NCBI GenBank assembly: GCA_037074765.1
Contig: JBAMDO010000149.1
Location: 62,001-126,000 of the forward strand
Length of the DNA: 64,000 bases
Reading direction: 5' to 3'
Source of the DNA: Mansonella perstans
Taxonomy: Eukaryota; Nematoda; Chromadorea; Rhabditida; Onchocercidae
Shown: positions 52,501 to 64,000 of the stretch, one piece after another
Layout: each line of letters opens with the position of its first letter
How positions within the stretch are numbered: position 1 is the stretch's first letter
Translations under genes and position numbers: made by a program
Notes under the pieces: model-generated
The model's database searches: none
Told to the model about the DNA's origin: nothing
What the model saw: only the letters and a program-made list of their open reading frames with translations

Positions 52501-55500
52501 AACTTGCATTCAGGAGCTCGAATAATAAGATTTTAAATTTCAATTTTATTTTCATCATAAACATTGCAAATGACACATTCAAAAGTAATGGTAATGAGAG
52601 TTGATAATAGTAATGACGATGCTATTAATTATGATTACGGTATGAACTTCACGAACTGGTGCAAAACCACGCTGGCCATATTTGTAATTGTTTATCTTGA
52701 CACTTTCTTTAGCATCCTCAAATGGCATTCCGTTGGTGTCAGCAGTGAAAAAATACTAATGTATCATCATTTCAGGATCCATCTGTGGCCTAATGTGCAA
52801 TAAGTAATGTCTTCTAGTCGGCATGGCACTATAAATTTATTGCAGTGGCAAAAAAGAACTTTTTTTCAAGTGTTCTTAAGAGAGATCATTCAAAAGATTC
52901 GCCAAGGTCATTCATGATTCATTAAAATTGCAAATTTTTTTCCAGATGTCAAGAAAAATAAGTTTTTCTTATCTGGTAAGGCTAAGTTATTTAGTATACA
53001 AGAGGCGAACTAAGAATTAAAGTCTTGGTTTCTTAATTTCAATCAACATGTTGGCAAATATTGCTAATCCTTCAAACCTTTTTATGACACGCAATATCTG
53101 CTTTAGAGACAAGCATTCAGTCGAGCTGATGAAATAGATGAAATCCAAAATTCAATCTCGTCAATCTCATTCAATTAGAATTCCCCATATCGATTATTAC
53201 CTTTTCCTCAATTAATTTTTACTCCTTTTTCGTACCAAATATAATTGTTTAATCAGTCGTTGTATCACTTTTTTTCAACAAAATATAATTTCAATACACC
53301 AACACAACCATTTTATGTATAATGGGTTTATTTCGCTTTTGTGTATTACTTTGATGAGGAAAAAACCCATTTTTCGCGTTCCTACTGTAGCATTTTGATG
53401 GAATAACGATTATGTCAGTGGATGGTGTTGATTATTTTGGTTACGATCGACATGGTATGCTTTTCTTGGGATAATGGATTTTGAGAGGGGAAATAAAGTA
53501 TTTGAATGACTACTGAGTGGAAATATATGGCAAAAAGCATCACCGTTTATTCAATAGCCTAGGCTGATTTGATTAGATTGTTGTACAACGTAACATATCC
53601 ATAGCTATGAACCTATGTATATCGGACATATATGAATATACTTATGCAATGCATATATTTTCTATTATCGACACTGCAAAAGCAATAAAATACTAATGCG
53701 ATTTGTGCTCTCCTTATGCCTTCTCTTTGTTAATGTCATCTAAATTGCCGAAATGACGCAGATGATCACTTCAATAATGTTGATATTGGATATCATTAAT
53801 AATAATTGTCATAACAATATAAACTGATAATAACGACATCTTTTCCGGTAATTATTATTTGCAGTAACAGCTAACTATCACTGGAATTGTTATAGGGTCA
53901 AATTAATTGTATAAGCTTAAATGATAAATAAAATGATTGCATACGGTTTTATTCCGAAATGTGATTCCAGTGGGGGATATGAAAGAAATGAGATTATTGG
54001 AAGTTTAGCGCAAAGCTTAATTTATCACTAGTATGAGTTTTTAACAAAGAAAAAAAGTGATGAGAAAATTCAGAGCTTGATGAAACTTCTTGAAATTCTC
54101 TTCATTTTCAGCAATTCATTATAAAGTTATTCTTTGATGATCGGTTGTAATTTGGGATAGCTCATAGAAGTAGTAAGCGGGGAAAGAAGGATAAATTGAA
54201 GAGGAGTGAGCATCATCCCATTTCCTTCATCTATCTTTCCAGCATTCAAATAATGTAATTACCGGATGGACAACTTGACATCGCATTATTGTTGCCGATT
54301 GCTTACAAATAAAAATGCGCCTCTTGGCATAAAAATTATAGGTTTGCCACAATTATTATCCGTTAAATTTGCCAAAATTAAATGAGTTTCTTATTTGATT
54401 ATTGCAAAATTTTGTTGCAATTAAAGGAGCAAACAAATTTTGAAGAAATCAACAGTATATTACATTTTGCAACAGTTCCTGAAAAACAAAACGGATACTA
54501 AAAAAACATTTAAAAATACCAAATAGATTTTTGTAACACATTCCTTTACAAATATGTTTTTTTTAATGCATATCATCTAAATTAATTCAGTTTTAATAGA
54601 CATGAGTGTAAGTGAGGTACATATTCATTCAATGCATTTAATTTAAAATAAGATTTATTTCGTTAATCATTTGCATTCGAAAATTCCAAATTCCATTCAA
54701 GTTGTAATTGTTTGTGCTAAAGACCATTTGCAACACTATGTATTTTAACCTTGTTTTTTTCTAAACTACCAATGAATCAGAAGACTCTTTGTATATTCTA
54801 AGATAATTCAGTACGTCAACTAGCTCACCCCTAGTTTAACTTTTTTTTTTGTTTTTAGGTAAAGAGAAAAAACATTTTTTTTATGGAAAATGCCTATTGA
54901 AATTACAAACCAAGTTCAATGCCTTAAAATATGCTATGCGAACTAATAAAGTGATATTGGCTACGGCTGATAAATTCACAGGCAAAAGCAAAATAAGCCA
55001 AGTTGAAAGAACTCAGCCATTAATTCTAAGCAAAAACTGCTTAGCAACTCTCCAGGAAATGTGTTAAACTCATCATTGTAATCTCTTGATTAATAAAGCA
55101 GGAAGCGGTAAGCGCAACTTTTGATTACAAAGTGAAGCTGCTATATTACGGTAGAGAGAGAAAAAAGATCTTCACTGTGGGAGTTATCCTAACAAGGTCA
55201 GATTTTCCTTGCTAAGAAATTGGACTTACCATGGATTTTGATGAGGTCAAAATTTTAATGCCAGTGAAAAGAGCACCAATTTCACTTTGTTCCGCAGCAG
55301 TCCACTGCAAGCACTTTGGCCAAATGCAAGGAGTGGTCATCTATCACTGACCTTATGACAGCCAATAACATGCCAATGGCCAAATGCCGTGCGGTGCATA
55401 TAAGCAGCATGCTTTCACTTCTGCTATGTCGATGTTGCCACCTACCTTCCTCTCGAGCAATACCGCCTGCCCTCTGTTTCTGCTCTGTGGCTCCTTACTT

Positions 55501-55810
55501 TCTGCTTGTTACTCCTGAGCTGGGCTATCCAATCTTCTACCATACTGTAACATCGTTCATCCCTATCAGTTCGGTGCTGGAATCATTTTACAATTCATCC
55601 GCTTTATTATACTGACGCTGTTCATACGACGACTTTCAACTTCTTATGGTTTAAAATTTACTATTCGCTGTATCCGATTCAGTCGACTGGTCTACCTAAA
55701 TATAGTTAGCTTCACCTTTGAATTTTTTATAACTTCTCCTCACTACAATTTCAATCTTTTCCAAAACTTGTTTTGGTAATTTTGAAATCCAAAACATTTC
55801 CAAAACAACT
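49539..55810. other. 6.3 kb spacer upstream of the nuclear receptor
   Basis: AT-rich with no supported exon. Frames 50738-50965, 52564-52803 and 54849-55067 lack motifs and splice context. A block at about 55180-55620 is richer in G+C and holds an open frame of 99 codons without similarity; its position suggests promoter or leader of the receptor gene. Confidence 0.45.
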
Positions 55811-58800
55811 ATGAATTCTTACAAACCGCCAATACGGCAATGTTCTAATGAGCAGTTTCAAGAACAACCACTCAATTTTTCAACTAATTCCACAAGTGAT
55901 GTCACAATGCCAGCGGCGACAGCGCTTTGGAAAGGTATAAATACAATGGAAATATATTTCTGTCTTTCGAAATCTATCTAATCAAACTAATTTCATTCCC
56001 AGCCACTAAGTAGCGACTACTCAATGTTAAGCCATATTTAAGAATAAGGTTATAATTGGTCATTCTATTTTTTTCTTTATGCAGTCCTTCTCACCAAAAC
56101 TTTTCAGATTCCGGTCAGATTGATGGTCAATGTGACACTGCAACTTCCAGCATAAACACAACTTCAGTTCCGGTTCCAACTCCAAGATCTCTTTTTACTT
56201 ATCAACCTCCGATATTTATGGCACCAGGATTTCTACCTTCATCCTATATGTCTACATTTGCTGCGGCAGCTGCAATGTCAGCCGCGATGAATGCCGCGGC
56301 ACACCGTCTTCCACATCAGTTGTAAGCAGAGCATTTGAAATCTGATATCTAAAAAACTTCTAACATTTTAAAGATCTTCACAAAACTTTTCCTCAAAAAA
56401 AGATTTTCTAATAGGGACAATCTGGAAGTTTCACTAGATTAATTTAATAAATTTGGTTGAAATAATTTAAGAGTTTCAGATTGTTCACATTTTATAGAAA
56501 TTCTTTTCTTCCGAAAGTCTTGTAATAAATCTGCGAAATTTTCTCCAAATTCTTTGAAATCTTTTTCAAATTATAATTTTCTTCTAAATTAGATTTTCAT
56601 ACAAAGTTTTTTCTTCTTGAAGACCACCAATGAATAATAGTGCAGTAGAATCGGATCCAGCGACAATTTCAGTAAATTCATTCTGTTCGATGAACCCAAC
56701 ACAAAGTCAGACACCAACATCACCGGCACTTTCCTGTGCCGTTTGTGGTGATGTATCTAGCGGAAAACACTACGGTATCTTATTTGCGTCTTCGCTTTTC
56801 TGACTTCTTAAGTTGCTTAAACTAAAATAGGAAGTTTCGAAGTTGCAAGATGGTTATGTCCAATATTTCTTGACAAGTTTACATATGAAAATAAGTTAAT
56901 TAGACTATAAATGCTGTGTAAAATCTTTTGCAGGGATTCTAGCATGTAATGGTTGCAGCGGTTTCTTCAAACGGAGTGTACGACGTCGGCTAATTTACCG
57001 ATGTCAGGCTGGTACCGGTTCGTGCATCGTTGACAAAGCACATCGTAATCAATGTCAGGCTTGCAGGCTTAAAAAATGCCTCAGTAAAGGAATGAACAAA
57101 GATGGTATTATTTTCTTCCAAATTAACGTACAACAACATTTATCCGTAATTTTTGTGACTTAATAGCATTTTTAGCTGTACAAAATGAGCGACAACCGCG
57201 TAACACCGCAACAGTTCGTTCCCAGAATGAATCGGATTTTTCGGCATCTTCAGGTTTTTACAAGTAAATAGCTTTGCATCCTTAACCAACATATTTCAAA
57301 TTGAATTGCTAATGAAATTGGAAAACTTAAAACTTCTTAACCAATATTTGAAACAATAACCGATTTACTTTTTTCGGGAGATTTTTTCCACTAATCTTCC
57401 TAATCAAATGAACTTAAACTTCCTAACTATTCACCTTTGAAAAATCGTAAAAATAGGTATTTGCGCGTTCATTATAAAACTTGAAGGATGGAATTACTGT
57501 ACTCAGAAATTGAATTGCTAATGAAATTGAAAAACTTAGAACAAAAACTTCTTTTTAAGTTTTAGTTGAATGCAGCTATGTTTGCAATTTTTAACTTTAC
57601 CTGGGTTTTCTAATACAATGTGTTCGTTAATTAATGAATATGATAGCACGATAACATCGGCACTTTGTATGAAAGGCGAAATACCAGATTCCACTTCCGG
57701 TGCACTGATAACAAAAGGCACTTCACCAATTAGTGATTCCGGCAAACAGGATTCTTCGGAAGTTAGTTTTCTTTATTCTTGCACTCTAAGAGTTTTATCT
57801 AACTGAACTTTTCTTCTTAATTAATTCACTGGGCATAGCAAATATTGCTTTTGCATTATTCAGATATCTGGCAGTGAGAAAATTGGTGATATTCGACGTG
57901 ATGTTGAAAATGAAAATATCCAAGAGGCTTCAACAAGGGTTTTATTTTTGGCCATTAAATGGGCTAAAAATCTTCCATCATTTGCGTCGCTCTCATTTCG
58001 TGATCAAGTAAGATGAAACTAATTATATCTAATAATTTAATTACATTTATGTTTTCTTAAAAAGAGTATTGAGAAAATTGTTTTTTTTTCCAAAACTTAT
58101 GATTGATCTCTGCTACTATAGATAAAATTACTGAAAGAAAACTGGTGCGATCTTTTTCTTCTCAGTATGTTTCAATGGTCACTTCCAATGGAAAAATTTC
58201 CCTTTTTGAATGCTTCGCAGACTGATCCCTCCAGTTTTCGTTATTTGAGCGATTTATTCTTTCGAATTCGTACTTATGGCATCGATCACGGCGAATTTGC
58301 TTGCTTAAAAGCTTTAGTGTTGTTTAAGCCAGGTAAGTCTCTTTCAAATATAAACTGTGCTAATAGATTTGCATCCTTCAAATTTCATTCCATTACTAAA
58401 TTCTAATTAAATTTCACATTTGAAAAGATTGAAATGATAATACTGAAACACCATAACAAATGAACTGTCAAAATTCAAATCTGCGTCTAAAAAATTGACA
58501 AAGTTCTGATCTCAACAATTGTTGGAAAATTTTAAACTGGCTTATTTTTTTAAGCGTTTTTGATCTTATTTGAACAAAGTTAAATTCTTTTTAAATTATG
58601 CAGTAGACTTCATCAAAATAATCAAAAATTTCTACATAAAATTTTGAGCAGCTTTAAAAAAATATTTAGTAAAAAAATCCCCCCTCTTTCGATGAATTTT
58701 TATTTTAATTCCACAATGTAATTATTTCCCACACTAAGATGACAATAACGAAGAAATTTGTTTAAATTTTTAAGCGAAAAAAAAGTGTGAGTTATTTCAT

Positions 58801-60447
58801 CGGATGATTGAAAAAAAACTGTGAATTATTTCATAGAATGATTGGAATTGCTATTTTTAGAAACAATTTGTGAATTTGTGAATGTCCATTTTCCGTTATT
58901 TTTATCAGCCTTGTTCTTACTGCAGCCAGTATTGTTCAGTTTTGGTGAAATATAACATATAACTCAAAGTTCCTTCTATTATATTTTTGTTTTGCAAGTC
59001 CAAAAACCTAACCATCACTTCTGAGAGGTTTTGTTTCGAATGTTACTGAAGGAATATTTCAACTTAATAGTTAGACAAACAAATCTTTTGCAATTTTATT
59101 TCAATAATAATTACTTCTCATTTATCTACTGTATTTATCTTATAAATAAATAATCATAAGTAAACAACGAAATTAAAGTGTAATTAATTTAGCGCTCGAA
59201 ATTTGATTTTAGATTGACTCAGCTATGAGAGGAGATGATGTCATCTTTACTGAACGATTTTATATCCATTTAAGCATTGGATGAATAAAGAGAGAGGAGG
59301 GAGGAGAGAAGGACAAGAAACCATTATAAGTGGCAAGATAATTGAGGTAGCAAAGGCGGCCTAGGCTACCGTAAAAGAAAGGCAGTAAAAAGCTAATTAA
59401 ATATATGGCCTTTTTTCTATCCTCCCCATTTCGCTTGATAACATCCTTCCCCTTCTCCTGAAAGATTTGATTAAAGTTGTTAACGTGTTCATCCAACCCT
59501 CTCTGATATTAAAATTTTTTTGTTCAGTATAAAGGTAATCAGTAATTTTCATAAATGTTTACTTTCTCTATTTTGATTAAATAATTTATTCATTTGTTAT
59601 AAGTTTTTTTCTCGACAAATTCGTTGATGTACAAGCTACTTTAAAAAAAGCTTGCCATTTTTCATTTTATGAATTATTTACTAAAGTTAAATTAATTAGA
59701 GACATAAACAAAGCAGATTATAAATAGAAAAAAAGCAACCTTTGATACCATCATCCCCAATTCAACTGAATAATTAATATCTTTATAATTCATTTTATAT
59801 GCTTTACTAAAGAATTTAACCTTTTTTATGATAGAAGTTTGAGTTTCGAAATAAGTTTTTTTTTGATAATGAATATCAGTATTGTTGTCTATATTGCTGT
59901 ACAAGTATTTTAGAAACAAGAGGGCTGAAAAATTTAGCTCACGTTGAGGATCTGCAGGATCAGGCTCAGCAGACGTTGGCTAAGCATACAATGAATTCGC
60001 CACCAGCAAGGTTTTCCTTTTTTCTACTCTTAGCAATTAACAAGTAATTAGTTTCCGAACTTTACACACAAAATTTTTCACTTCAACTCGAGTTTTCTTT
60101 TTCTTTCTTTTAAAAACAGGTATATTCATGGAATTATGTATTTGAGCTAAGTTATATAAATCATGTACTAATCTTATGTTATGTATAATAACACATAGAA
60201 AATCGCACTTATATAAATCGTAGTTAAATACACAGATACGTATATGTATTATATGTTATTTAAAATACTTGTTATATAAATATAACAAGTAGTGTCCAAA
60301 AATTACTATTATAGATTCGGTCGATTACTTCTTCTGTTACCGCTTTTGCGAACTATAAGCGCCGAGAAAATTGAACGAATGTTTTTTATGGATACGTTTG
60401 GCAATACACCCATCTACCAAATCATTTGTAAAATGTACAACGGATGA
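55811..60447 (+). CDS. fax-1: FAX-1/PNR-type nuclear receptor (NR2E3 group)
   Basis: Ligand-regulated-type transcription factor; in C. elegans FAX-1 specifies interneuron identity and axon guidance. Exons: 55811-55934, 56108-56321, 56623-56774, 56934-57104, 57176-57253, one hinge exon ending at 57761 (start unclear, 57573-57676), 57864-58007, 58122-58332, 59914-60010 and 60315-60447. The DNA-binding domain starts at residue ~151: [14 protein letters not shown], then the P-box [14 protein letters not shown]. The unusual CNGCSG P-box, rather than CDGCRG or CEGCKG, is diagnostic of FAX-1/[23 protein letters not shown] follows. The ligand-binding domain has [63 protein letters not shown] and ends [10 protein letters not shown]...KMYNG, as in human PNR. 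The N-terminus has an Ala-rich stretch ([17 protein letters not shown]). The hinge splice could not be fixed, so total length is about 500 aa. Confidence 0.88.
58333..59913 (+). other. Long intron of the nuclear receptor gene
   Basis: 1.58 kb between the FKP and ETRGLK coding exons. AT-rich. The repeated phrase GTGA(A/G)TTATTTCAT is seen near 58787-58830. The open frame on the minus strand at 59260-59496 has no motif. Confidence 0.7.
60266..60291. repeat. Perfect 12-bp hairpin
   Basis: Arms 60266-60277 and 60280-60291 are exact reverse complements with a 2-base loop, in the last intron of the nuclear receptor, 23 bases before the final exon. Confidence 0.85.
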
Positions 60448-63032
60448 ATGAAGATGGTGTTTTTCAAAGAAGTATGCTTTTTAGACTGTCTCGACCGATT
60501 AAGGTTTTCTTGTTTTTAGAATTGAAAATGATGAAAAATCAATAATACCTTCCCGATTTCCGCACGATCAAATTTTTTCTCAGCAAAATTTGCTGCCTCG
60601 CCGTTCTCCAAATCAGTAAGAGTTCGAGCATGAAATTTTCGGACTGAAAAGTAACGAGATCAATCTTGTAAAATCCAGTAAACATTAACACTGACCTCGA
60701 TATTTTCGACAGAATGACAAATTGAAACCAAAATTTTATATGAACTAAACATAAGTTGAAATATCCACCACTTAACCATATTGTTACTATAACAGAGGAG
60801 CTGACTGATACAAAATATCTTTCCAGAAAGTTGGTCAGTGATATGAATCAGAACTCCATCAATCCGAATGTGCAACTCGAATTCAATTTTTCATATGCTA
60901 CATAGTGTCCAGCATAGTTCTTTAAAAAAAAAATACTGCAGCAAACAGAAGTGAAACAACAAGTAGTTTACAATGATAAATTATATATTCCATGTATCAC
61001 CAATTCAATTACACTCAATACCGCCTCGGAATGCGTCACGCAAATGTGAAAATTATTGAGAAGTGTGCACTCACAGCAAGATTATGTTCGGGTCACTACC
61101 ACAGTAACAAATCCTTCCCTTCTAATGTACAGAGATTCGAACTCGCTAATAAACCCTTGCATTGACTACTTCGTAAATGTCATCGAAAATATTTTTCCTG
61201 TCGTTTTAAATGTTACTGAAGAATGGAATCTTGGAACAATGCTGTTGAGAAATTTGCCATCTGAACATATGCATTTAATCTTCATTCTAGCAAACCTTGC
61301 AAAAATTAATCTCTTTGGTTGCTCAATTAAAATATTAATAGCGACAAATACTACGAATTTTTTTTAATTATTTGTCTTAGAAGCAACTGTAAAAAACAAA
61401 AATGATAATAAAAATCAAGTGAATGAAAATCAAACAACCAAAAATCGCTGAAAATAATTAAACTCTCCTTCCGGATGACAAAACAGGATTATTATCAATG
61501 ATTTTTGGTTATTTGCCACAATAATTTAGCAAAATGAAACTGCAAGCAGGCTACAGTGCTCCTTTTCAAAAAAAAGTTCCGAAACAAGATGCACACCATT
61601 ATGATATGCAGAACTATTTCTGAAAATATTATCTTAAATGTGACAAAATAAAACAAAGAATCTTCAGTTCTATTTTAGAAAAAATCCAGAGAACTATAGT
61701 TACTCAAATATTACAAAACAAAAGATAAATGAACAATCCAAAAATTACACAGTTTAATCTAAAGATAGTCAAAAGTGAAAAAAATTGAAAAACAAGAATA
61801 AATCAAACATAAGTTGAGCAAGCTGCAACTAAACTCGACAGATAAAATTACAATTTCACGAATCACTGAAAAAAAAAATACACATCTAATAAATTGCTTT
61901 ATGGACTTTGTCAACTGATTTTAACTTAAAAAATCGTGATTTTTAACATTTGTTACTGTTCTTGTCTTGAATTTTGATTATGCAAAAATTACAATAAAAA
62001 TGGTGTATTAATTCTTGTATTCGTAAAAAGAAAGAAACCGAAAATATAACAAGATGAAATCAAAATTGGCCGTCTAAATATTACTAGATTCTATTTGGTC
62101 AAAAAAGGCAATTCAAACATTAACTGACTAAAAATCATAATTTACAGGAAAAGGAAGAGAAAAATAACTTGAGAGCGATTACAGATCATAATGAAATGAA
62201 ACAAAATGTAACAAAAATTGATTTACAATGAACATCAATTCATGGAATATTAAAAACTCGTGTAAAAGAAAAAATCAACATGCAATGACACCAAAATGCT
62301 CATGTATCACTAATAATCCTCAGTGATGGTGGTCGTTTTGATTGCAGATTTTCTCCTTGCCAGCACAACACTCGACCAGATACGAAATTAACGAACAACC
62401 TCGTACAACGATTCGAAAAACAAATACTGGAAGAGAAAATGACAGTAACGATAAGATTTGCTAGTAAATTTGCTCCAATCAGTCAAGCAACTATCTTATC
62501 AATTCACTAATTTTAAACACCATGGAAAAGGATGGAAAATTCAAAATTTATCTACGAAATCATCATCTTTCAAAAATAAATAGATCTGTACAATTTTTTA
62601 CAAAAAAAAAATGCTAAAGCAAACCTAACAATAGGCTCGAGAAACCGATAATCGACGATATCACGTACAAACCGCATTGTCCACATATTAAATATTCTAA
62701 AACCTTTTGCCAAATTGAAATCTTTTAGTAAACCAAGTAAAGTCAACCATAAAATCGAAAGTGAAGCACTAATCAAAGAAAACTAACTGAAAAACTAATT
62801 GATAATAAAATTTTGAAGAATTCGCTCAAGTTTGAAATTCTTGTGCATAGATTTAACTAAGATTCAAAATATGGTGATGATTTTTTGCAATTATTTGAAG
62901 ATTAATGAAGTAGTGTAAAAAAAAGAACAGTAACTATAGTCCACAAACAAATGAAATAAAATATAACAAAAAATTGATTTACGCTGAAAACTTAATTCAT
63001 TCAGTAAATCAGTTATGTAGTGAGGAAAATTG
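60448..63032. other. Convergent spacer, no gene seen
   Basis: Between the receptor gene (+) and the BEACH-WD40 gene (-). Very AT-rich with A runs. Open frames 61056-61367 (+) and 62570-62776 (-) show no motif. Confidence 0.5.
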
Positions 63033-63818
63033 TTATTTCAGCAGTTGTCTGCTTCTGGACATGCACTACAAACAGGTAAATCCACAATTTCATACCTAAT
63101 TACACCATTTTGCATTCCCAGAAAAATACAATTTACGGCAGTTCCTTCCGAAAGTGATGTCATAGCAACTGCGGTAACAACGATATCGGTGTCGATGCAA
63201 CCGATTTCCAACCCGTTGATAGTTTGCAGTGTTACACTGCTCCCGTAACCTGCAGTTTTGTGCAGTTATAAGAAAAGTAGTTACATCGCGGGAAAAATCG
63301 CTATTTTAACCACGTATGATTCACATGCATTTCTTACTTATTGAAATTTTTTATTAGAGCAGCCAATCGTTGATAGAGAGCAACATAGCTATATTACAAG
63401 AAATAGCCGCATAAAATTCGATTAAAACGAGTTTCAACAGTCTATCAGTTATGGGAAAAGTTACTTGAACAGCTGTAAAAACCAGCAGAATTTGCAGGAT
63501 CTGATATTAAAACTTTAAAATATTGATGAAAGGCTTTTAAAAATGAATTACAATGACCGAGAAAAACCAAGAAATATTACCGGAATATGCTACGATGGCC
63601 ACGTCGCAACTAGTTCGACTTATACAAATGAATTGCACTTCTTTTCCATTACCCGGAACAAGAGTTCGAACATATGATAAACGATTTAGATCCCATATGC
63701 AAATTTTTCCCATATCGCAACCACTAGCCGCAACGGCAAAATCACCACAAACTGCTAAAGCACGCACTGCAGTGTCGTGGGCGTACAACGTTTTTACATG
63801 TACAAAATCCTTCACACC
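63033..63818 (-). CDS. BEACH-WD40 protein, LYST-like, C-terminal exons (partial)
   Basis: C-terminal WD40 part of a large vesicle-traffic regulator, continuing to the right of the window. Minus-strand exons 63818-63581, 63249-63096 and a short proposed last exon 63054-63033 keep phase. The first encodes HVKTLYAHDTAVRALAV, then SGCDMGKICIWDLNRLSYVRTL, a classic WD repeat with the IWDLNRL..V wording typical of LYST and FAN. The second ends LGMQNGVIR, matching the 'GVIRLW' strand of the last repeat in LYST. The final exon adds only seven residues (SRQLLK then stop), which is shorter than relatives, so the true end may differ. The region right of 63818 is intron up to the window edge. It could instead be another BEACH protein (neurobeachin, NSMAF). 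Confidence 0.6.
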
Positions 63819-64000
63819 CTGCGAAACAGAAGCTATAAATGAGTAAAACATCTTTCGCAAGTCCAAGATCGAAATACAGCAAAAAAGAAAGTGCCAAAAG
63901 AAGAAAATAAAACCAAATAATTTAACAAACTTACAAACTCGCTTAATACTATACGATAAGTGAGTATTATACCACATGAAAGTCCCACAAACAATAAATT

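Noticed and set aside
55316..55615. 99-codon open frame before the nuclear receptor
   Set aside because: Higher G+C explains its length. No similarity or splice link to the receptor was found.
63553..63846. Plus-strand 97-codon open frame
   Set aside because: Antisense shadow of the WD40 exon of the BEACH-type gene.

Overview
The window looks like AT-rich, intron-rich nuclear DNA of a filarial nematode (Onchocercidae). The evidence is short-exon genes with nematode splice signals, start codons lying 3-6 bases after a polypyrimidine-AG (typical of spliced-leader trans-splicing), nematode-specific families (DB module, cuticle collagen, a FAX-1-type receptor), and a block of decayed Wolbachia-like DNA at about 24.0-25.4 kb. 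The species cannot be named from sequence alone. Gene models were assembled by hand from open frames, splice sites and intron phase. Where every junction keeps frame, this is stated.

Layout, left to right. 1.8-2.8 kb (+): membrane-anchored cytochrome b5. 4.0-7.3 kb (+): a nine-exon unrecognised single-pass membrane protein. 10.2-13.6 kb (-): a secreted DB-module protein. 18.6-22.3 kb (+): DP, the partner of E2F (dpl-1/TFDP). 24.0-25.4 kb: Wolbachia-derived mosaic of three broken pieces (IS110-like transposase tail, CckA-like histidine kinase, inverted M9-collagenase-like gene). 30.4-35.6 kb (+): a long small heat-shock protein gene with a four-unit heat shock element upstream. 36.7-39.8 kb (-): GPALPP1/DUF3752 nuclear protein. 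42.4-46.2 kb (+): MST/Hippo kinase with SARAH domain. 48.3-49.5 kb (-): a cuticle collagen pseudogene. 55.8-60.4 kb (+): FAX-1/PNR-type nuclear receptor. 63.0-63.8 kb (-): last exons of a BEACH-WD40 (LYST-like) gene that continues beyond the window.

The genes do not form one pathway. They are independent eukaryotic genes, several of them regulators: DP for cell cycle, MST for Hippo signalling, FAX-1 for neuronal identity. GPALPP1 and MST are divergently transcribed from a shared 2.65 kb spacer. Long spacers at 13.6-18.6, 25.4-30.3 and 49.5-55.8 kb hold no gene I can support. The most distinctive items are the Wolbachia mosaic, the collagen pseudogene whose triplet glycines are mostly lost to G-to-A changes, two probable GC-AG introns, the heat shock element, the orphan membrane protein and several near-perfect hairpins.
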